Source of the DNA: Juglans regia
Lineage: Eukaryota; Streptophyta; Magnoliopsida; Fagales; Juglandaceae
Assembly (NCBI RefSeq): GCF_001411555.2
Contig: NC_049909.1
Location: 6,331,485 to 6,395,484, forward strand
Direction of reading: 5' to 3'
DNA length: 64,000 nt
How positions within the stretch are numbered: the stretch's first letter is position 1; every line of letters starts with the position of its first letter. Position numbers and translations under genes: made by a program. The notes under the pieces are model-generated. The model saw nothing but the letters and a program-made list of their open reading frames with translations. It made no database searches and was not told the DNA's origin. Of the stretch, positions 57,575 to 64,000 are shown piece by piece.

Positions 57575-59802
57575 TGTAACACCCCGTATTTTAGTGTAAT
57601 TTTTACTGAAGGATTTTTATTATTTATTCAAAAATTTATCCTCTTATTTTAAAATTGGTTGGATTTTTAGTGAGTTTATTTCTATGGTTTTAATTTGTTA
57701 ATTTGGTGAAAATTATTTTTATGTGCTTTCTTAATATTTATTTAATGTTGTGCATTTAAATTGCTTTTAATATTTAAATTAATTACTGTGAGATTTAATT
57801 ATTTTAATTTGACTTTACCATTACGTTTAAATTATTTTATTTAACTTATGGTTTTAAAATCATTTCCGTTGGATCATTTTCGTGACCCAAGTTATGAGGA
57901 CTGGACCTCATTTCTTTCCCTCTATTTTTTTCTCTTTCGTCTCTTTCTTCTTTTCTTTCTCTTTTTATTTCCTTTTTCTTTCTTTCCCGCTACATTTCCC
58001 CCGTGCGCGAGCCCCCTCCCTTTCTCTCTCCCCGTGCGTTCATCCCCTCTCCCAGCCCGCCGCCGTGGTCGACACCGCCCCCTCCATTTGGTTCCCCTGC
58101 CGCCGGCGACCTCACCCTACCAACCTCACTTCCATCCGAGCCACCGTTAGCCTCCACGCACGGCTTGAAGCCGCGGCCTTCACCTCCTTCGCGCGCTGCC
58201 GTCGCGCCACCATTGGCCACCATCTTCCTACCACTTCATCCCCGACCTCTTGGCAACCCAATGGACCCCACCCCAGCTCCGATCCGTCACCGGTGAAGCC
58301 CCATCAAGTCCATTTCCGATTTGTACATTTTTTGGCTTTAAACCACCATTTGCGCCATCATCCACGGCAAACCACCACCACCTTTGGCTTCACCGACCTC
58401 TCTAGGCCCTACCCTATCATTTTGGGGTCTTCGTTTGTCTCCGTTGAAAAGTGGGTATTTGTGACCCACGGCCACAGTGTATTTTACACTGTGGTGTTGC
58501 TCAGACGTCGCCTTTTTCAGCTTCGTGATCCTCCGGAAATTATCATATAGCGCTGTAAGTATTTCTCCAAAGAATTCTCATGAATTTTATGTATTTTTGC
58601 ACTAACCCATTTCACTGTATTTTTTTGGCATGCCGGAACTGAGTCCGAGGAGTACGGGGGTCGGATGGATTTGTGATTGGAGTTGTTGGTTTGATTGGAT
58701 TGGATTGGTTATTGGTTATTGATGGATTTTGGATTGGTTGGTTCATGTGCATTTCATTATTTCATGCATGTTCATGTTTGTAAAGAAAACTGGATTTTCG
58801 TGTATTGCATTCATGTTCATGTGATTATGAAAACTGGGTTTTCATGTGAATGATTTGTTGGGTGCGTGTGTATCACGAACCCCAAGCCGAGATGGGGCAT
58901 TATCTCGGTGGAGCTCCTCTGGTTACTCGGGAGCGGAATAAACTGAGTAACGTCCCCTGGATTGTCGCTGGGCGACAATGGGATTGGACGAGAGATTTGT
59001 GCCGACTCCGTGGTCCTTCTGCTGGCGGGGACTAGAGGATGTCTGGCCATGTACGTGCTGGGCGTGGAACTGGGCATCGCTCGTTGTGTAGTGGATGTTT
59101 CCCACTAACGTGTTGGGCGCGAAAGTGGGCATCGCTACGAAGCCAGGGTGTGCGGATGACCCATAGGGGAGATCATGGTGCATACATTAAAAATGGACTA
59201 TTTTCTGGGAAAATAGTGTGTGTTGGATTTTGTGTAATTCATTTTCTGGGAAAATGTTTTACGGATTATTTTTGGGCCAAATGGGATTTTGGCGTGTGTT
59301 GGAAAATTAATCATTTTCGGGGAAAATGATATTTTGAGGAAAAATGCATATTTCTTCATATGCATGCATGTTGGTGGCATTAATGCATTTTTATTCCTGA
59401 GGATATTATTTTTTTGGGTTATACTTACCTGCGGTACCATTCTGTGGTAACGCAGATTTTGATGCAGATGAGGAGGAGGAGGGCGAGCCTGAGGAGACGG
59501 CTCCGCCCGAGGAGTGATCTGGGATCACTGGCTATTGTTATTTTATTTTACCCTTTTGTATTTTTGGGACATGTGTTAACTTTATTTTGGATGACTGTAT
59601 AACTGCTTTTAAAACTTTACTGATGTTTAGTTTGTATTTAAATTCTGGTACTTAGATGACTATCCGCTGCGATATTTTTATTTGTACACCGTTGCATGTA
59701 CACACACTGGCACTTCGTTGGGATGTGTGACCGTGTTGTCATCATCCCGGCGTCTCGATTCCCATGTTTTCTTTACATGGGGGTCGGGGGCGCCACAATT
59801 AG
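57575..59802 (+). mobile_element. 3' LTR-B of the truncated family-B insertion
   Basis: 2223 bp from TGTAACACCCCG to GGGGGCGCCACA (57575-59797), directly followed by ATTAG and LTR-A internal sequence. ATTAG also occurs at the matching place of the intact element (16925-16929), so it is the probable TSD. The left TSD, left LTR and most of the interior were lost in a deletion ending at about 56316. The stem-loop block is at about 58886-58980. Confidence 0.92.
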
Positions 59803-60515
59803 AGTCAGAAAAAGAGGTAGCTCATGATGGATAGAAGAGCTATGTTAATCATAAGAGAGAAACTCTTGAGTTGAGGTTAATAGCTGATCGTTTATCAAGG
59901 TACCACCTAGGAGGAGGAACGATTCGTGGTGATCATGAAGGAGTAAGTTTGTCCTAGGCAGATATAATTCCATGTGGAAATAGAGAATGTGAATTCAGTT
60001 GAGTATGGATTAAATTCTTCCAAATTGAACTGCATGATTACTTGAAATTTTAGATTTAGAGAGTATGTTGGTACGACTTGACCTATCTTGTGGAAGGATT
60101 CCAGTACAAATTGTTATGATTTGAGAGAGAGAGAGTTAAGAATGGTAGATATATATACACGTTGTGGATAATTCTTTGAATAGTGAAGAGAATAGTGATT
60201 TCTTTTAAGCAAGGATTCAGTATCCTAGAAGGTCAATCTAGAAGTCATTAAGTTTAGGTAGTAATCTTTGGGATTGTTATACCCTAATGTTATAGTGATA
60301 GTTACTTTGTATAACCATGTGATGGTTATAGATAAGAATAGTGTTGACTACGAGAAGAAGGCGATACCACAAGAAGAACGAGACCTTCCCCTTGGGCGTG
60401 ATGAGGCATCCAGTGATGGGCAATAAGTTGGTAAGCAACTTCTTCTTTTGAGCATATTTTATGTTTGTACTTACGTCGATTTCGAGGACGAAATCTTTTT
60501 TTTAGGAGGGGAGGA
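59803..60515 (+). other. LTR-A internal tail, second element
   Basis: It matches 16930-17642 of the intact element, with no coding, and ends in TTTCGAGGACGAAATC and the purine tract AGGAGGGGAGGA next to the 3' LTR. Confidence 0.88.
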
Positions 60516-63500
60516 TGTAACAGCCCGCTAGAAATTCATTGGTGGAATTTCTATTGACTTTAGGAATCTCGTGAAAACCCCATAAGTTTTTACGAATCGA
60601 CCAATCGCATAGGTTTTAGTCTGTCAACATAGTCAGTGTTATCACTCACTATGGTGCTAATAATATGAGTTTAATTATTTGAGGTAGTTAGAAGTGTCAG
60701 AATGCGTTATGGTCTACGCCATTAGACTCAGAGGATTATTTAGGATTTTATGGCGCAATAACTTATTTTCATAATTCCGGACGAAACGTCTGTTGAAAAT
60801 TGTGAAATTATTTTTAGGGGCACTTCGGGGTTGAATTTCGTTAAACGATTTTCACTATAAGTTAATATGAATATTTAGAATTTTTAGTACTAAGTTTATT
60901 ATGTATTTTTTTGGAGTGAATAGTAACCTCGATAAGCGCACCCATTGCAGTGTTTTCAAAATCACAGTGTGGAATGTCCAAATTAGGTTAGAGAAGTTTT
61001 ATTTGGACACTTGGCAAGATTTTAGCCACACTTAGTGAATGGTATTAGACACTTGACACAAAGAAGAACCATTAGATAGATTTGTGAAGGAATCAAGGTG
61101 TGAGATCATGCCACCTAAGCAAAGTTGTGTTTCATCTGTTCAACCAAATTGTGCCAGACCAAAGAGGGTTTCAACCCTAGCAAAACCCTAAATGATTGGA
61201 ATCCAATTGAAACCCCAAAAGCTTGGTTGAAACCAAAACCCTAAATGGTTTTCCCAAACCCTAAAGTTGGCCTCCAAACCCTTTTTAATCCGATTTCTAG
61301 CATTGTGTTTAATCACTTGATTAAATCATTCCACATGCTATTAATTAATCAAATCCTTGTTATGACATCATTATTCAACCTTTTAAACCTTGGGAATTTG
61401 ATTGGGCCAAGAAAAATTGATTTTGGGCTTGATTGCATCTCAAACCCTAACCAAACCCCCTTTAAACCCCAAATTGAAGCCCACTTGGTGGGGCCCACCA
61501 AGGCCCACGAAATTGGCCACCTTGGCAAAGCTTCTTGGAGAAGTTTCCTCCCCCACATGGCAGACCATCCACTGCCATTGGCTGCACCCAATAGTGCCTT
61601 GATGTGAAGGAGAAATCCACTCCATCAACCTCCATCTTTCACAGCTGCTGCAAGCAGTCTCTGCCCCTCTCTATTCTCCACTTTATGTCACATATCCACC
61701 TCCAATCATTCAAGCCCATAACTTCTCCCTCCAGAAGTCTAAAGTCGTGCAAGACATACTTCTCTCCATTTTATCACTTCTTTCTCCGTTCTTAGAGAGA
61801 AACCCAAAAGAGCTCTCTCGGGCAGATTTCTGGGACTTTTTGCGTGGCCATTTACGACCCTTTGTATGTATTTTCGCATGATGATTCCTTCACATAAGTT
61901 GTTTTTCTTTGAGTCTAGTTTCCGTGGATATATTATTAGTCTCATTCCATTCTCATTTGGTCGGTCAAAAGTATTTGTAACCATGGAAAGGTCATTCTGG
62001 GCGTGAAACTGGAGAGTATGTTATGTTTTGGAAGTTTTGACCAAGCTAATGGACTTATCTTGGTCCGAAAATTTTATGGAGTGTTGTTAACATGTGTTTA
62101 TGAATGTTCATTGAGGTTTTGTTGCATGAATAAAGCTTTTGATGATAGATTTGCTTAGAGTTAGAAACTTAAAAACTGGAAGTGGAAAAACAGTTTCTGT
62201 TTGGTGAAAGTTTGAATATTTCGGGGTTTAATCTTATTCCAAAGGCTTTGATATTTTTATATGATGATCCTAAGCCTCTTATATACATGTTAGGATGTTA
62301 TTTCGAAGATGTTTAGTATTTTTTTTAAAGATATGATTTTCTATGCAAGAGGATTTCGGTTAAGCCTAAACTTTGATGTTTTTGAGTTAGATCCATGTTT
62401 TATTAAATTTTAGCCATGTGATTTTAAGTTTGATGGTTGGATCTTCTTTAGGACACATTTTTAAACCATGTGATGTGTTAGTTTGAAGATCACATGCCTT
62501 TAAGCCATAGATCAAGAGATTGATCTTAGTTAGTTGGGAAAATCAGTTTCTGTTTTGGACTAAGTTTAAAACCAAAAACTCCAAGTGTTGTTTTGTGTTT
62601 TTTGGTGAGTTTTGTTTGATGTTTTAAAGCATGTTTGATCTTAGGATGATGTTATGAATATGTTAGAAGTAAGATTTGATTTTTTGGAATTCTTGGAGAT
62701 GTTTTTATTAAGGTCAAAACTTGTGATTTAAGGTTTACTTTTTGTTAAAAAGTTTGGGTCTTTTTACAAAAAGTTTGGTATTGATAATTAGCTTTTTCTT
62801 AATGGATAGTTTTAAGGGTGTTTTTAAACTTAGGATAGTAAGATCTTTGTTACAAGATTTTGGTTTATTCATGAGTTTTGGAACTTGAAAGAATTGCAAC
62901 CAAAATAAGACAAATGGTCTATGTAGGTTTCGGCCATAGTGAGTTTTTCATAGTTGTGATTGGTTTTAAATTTTTCTGAGTTGAGATTTGAGTTTGGGAC
63001 AAAATTTACATGAGGAATGTAAATTTTGGTAATTTTTTTGGAATTAGGATATCAAATCCTTAAGTTAGGGGGTAAAATGGTCATTTGCCCACATGTAGAG
63101 GGTAAAATGGTAATTTTACTCTAAGTTGTCTCTTTTCACATTTCTAATTGTTAGTAATTAATTTCTAACTTTTAGAATAACCTTTTACAGTTCCTCGTGT
63201 TTCGCACTTTATTCTAGTAGAACGCGACGATCGAGGTAAGTTAGCTTTTAACTTACTATCAGTTTAATGTGTATGAGTGATAAGTAAGGGAACTAAATTG
63301 TATGTATGCATGTTATCATATGTGCCATGCCAAGTCATTACATATTTATCTGTTACACAGAATTTATTCTGTCATGAATTATTCATCTGTTACAAAAGAT
63401 ATTCTGTCACGTATTCCTATACATTGCAAGCATGTCATGTTAAGTTAAGTATGCCATCTGTTACATGTATTTCATGTCATGTAAGATTCACTGTCACATG

Positions 63501-64000
63501 TTACACCATGTTATGAAATGTTGTCTGTTATATGGTATGCCATGTTACGAAATGTTGCATGTTACATGTATGCCATGTTATGAAATGTATTCTGTTACAT
63601 TTATGTCTTGAAGTATGTCATGTCTGTCATCTTATGTTCATGTCATGTTATGCTACGTCAGGACTTTTGTCTTTTATGTCACGATCATGTTACGTCACGT
63701 TACGAAATGTCATGTATGCCAGTTAAGTTATTCATGTCAATCACGACCCTAAGCGCTAGGATGGGGTAATATCCTAGTGGAACTCCTTTGTTCACGCTGG
63801 AGTGTCTAAATCGGTGTGAAATTCCCTGGGTTGACAAAGTACAGTCAACAGGTTGCGAATGGGGCCTAATTAGCTGGTCACCGGAGCGCGCCAGGCACTA
63901 ACGCCGATGGTGCCACACATTACGTTACGTGTGTCCACAGCAAGTGTGGCACAAACAAATAAGTCATGGGGCCACAACAACTGTGGAGCATACACTACGT
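60516..64000 (+). repeat. LTR-A 3' LTR, incomplete at window end
   Basis: It starts TGTAACAGCCCGC and follows the intact LTR through the telobox/GGCCCA cluster (61183-61510), GTAAGTTAGC (about 63236), TGTTACATGTAT repeats, three stem-loops (about 63756-63849) and one fewer CCACAACAACTGTGG unit than the nested copies. It is clearly more diverged from the two LTRs at 10702 and 17643 than they are from each other, so it is an older or separate lineage of the family. Confidence 0.93.

Larger units (their letters stand above)
54712..64000 (+). mobile_element. Second LTR-A element, 5' truncated, runs off the window
   Basis: It has the last 291 bp of a 5' LTR (54712-55002), a primer-binding site, a broken gag, an inserted family-B remnant (56316-59797), the internal tail with purine tract (59798-60515) and the first 3485 bp of the 3' LTR (60516-64000). 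The order equals that of the nested element at 10702, apart from the family-B insertion with an associated deletion of about 400 bp and a separate 90-100 bp deletion after gag. Like the first element it has no pol of its own family. Confidence 0.9.

Overview
This window is plant nuclear DNA, almost certainly eudicot, made almost entirely of nested transposable elements. I found no host gene, rRNA, tRNA or CRISPR array. The plant assignment rests on Athila-type and chromovirus-type Ty3/gypsy elements, an L1-clade LINE with an RNase H domain, a PIF/Harbinger DNA transposon, plant-type TATA boxes and target-site duplications (TSDs). TCTCATCTCATCTCAC-type AT-rich repeats near position 420 recall ones I associate with Fagales (walnut/hickory relatives); that is a weak guess.

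Four long-LTR families are named here for reference. LTR-A is about 4.4 kb and runs TGTAACAGCCC..GGGGGCGTCACA. LTR-B is about 2.2 kb, TGTAACACCCC..GGGGGCGCCACA. LTR-C is about 3.0 kb, TGTGACACCCC..GGGGGCATCACA. LTR-D is 3.4-5.45 kb, TGTAATACCC..GGGCGTTACA. All four share terminal sequences and internal layout and look like distant relatives.

Layout. (1) 1-1200: AT-rich DNA with MITE-like pieces. (2) 1205-31039: one old, degenerate A-like LTR split by three insertions: a solo LTR-B (2592-4859), a 5'-truncated LINE (5937-8678) and a complete Athila element (8840-30227). The Athila element itself contains a complete gag-only LTR-A element (10702-22056). (3) 31784-37233: a 5.45 kb solo LTR-D on the minus strand. 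(4) 37380-38042: an A-like LTR end. (5) about 38100-46850: a dead PIF/Harbinger transposon with ORF1 and transposase tail to tail. Its transposase gene is split by a solo LTR-C (40603-45834), which is itself split by a minus-strand solo LTR-B (41198-43418). (6) 47520-48165: a CT microsatellite and a LINE fragment. (7) 48170-54711: an LTR-D copy split by a second, solo LTR-D (49281-52679). (8) 54712-64000: a second LTR-A element with a truncated 5' LTR, a broken gag, a truncated family-B insertion (integrase ORF plus LTR-B) and a 3' LTR that runs off the window.

Nearly every insertion boundary was fixed by an exact 5-bp TSD. Every coding region I recognise is broken except the family-B integrase ORF (56304-57464), which is open but 5'-truncated. 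The least expected signals are structural. Three adjacent stem-loops in LTR-A, -B and -C keep their pairing while the bases change. A tandem array of hairpin units lies in LTR-D. Donor/acceptor-like splice signals bracket these structures. Family A has very long LTRs, carries no pol, and two separate copies share the same gag lesions.
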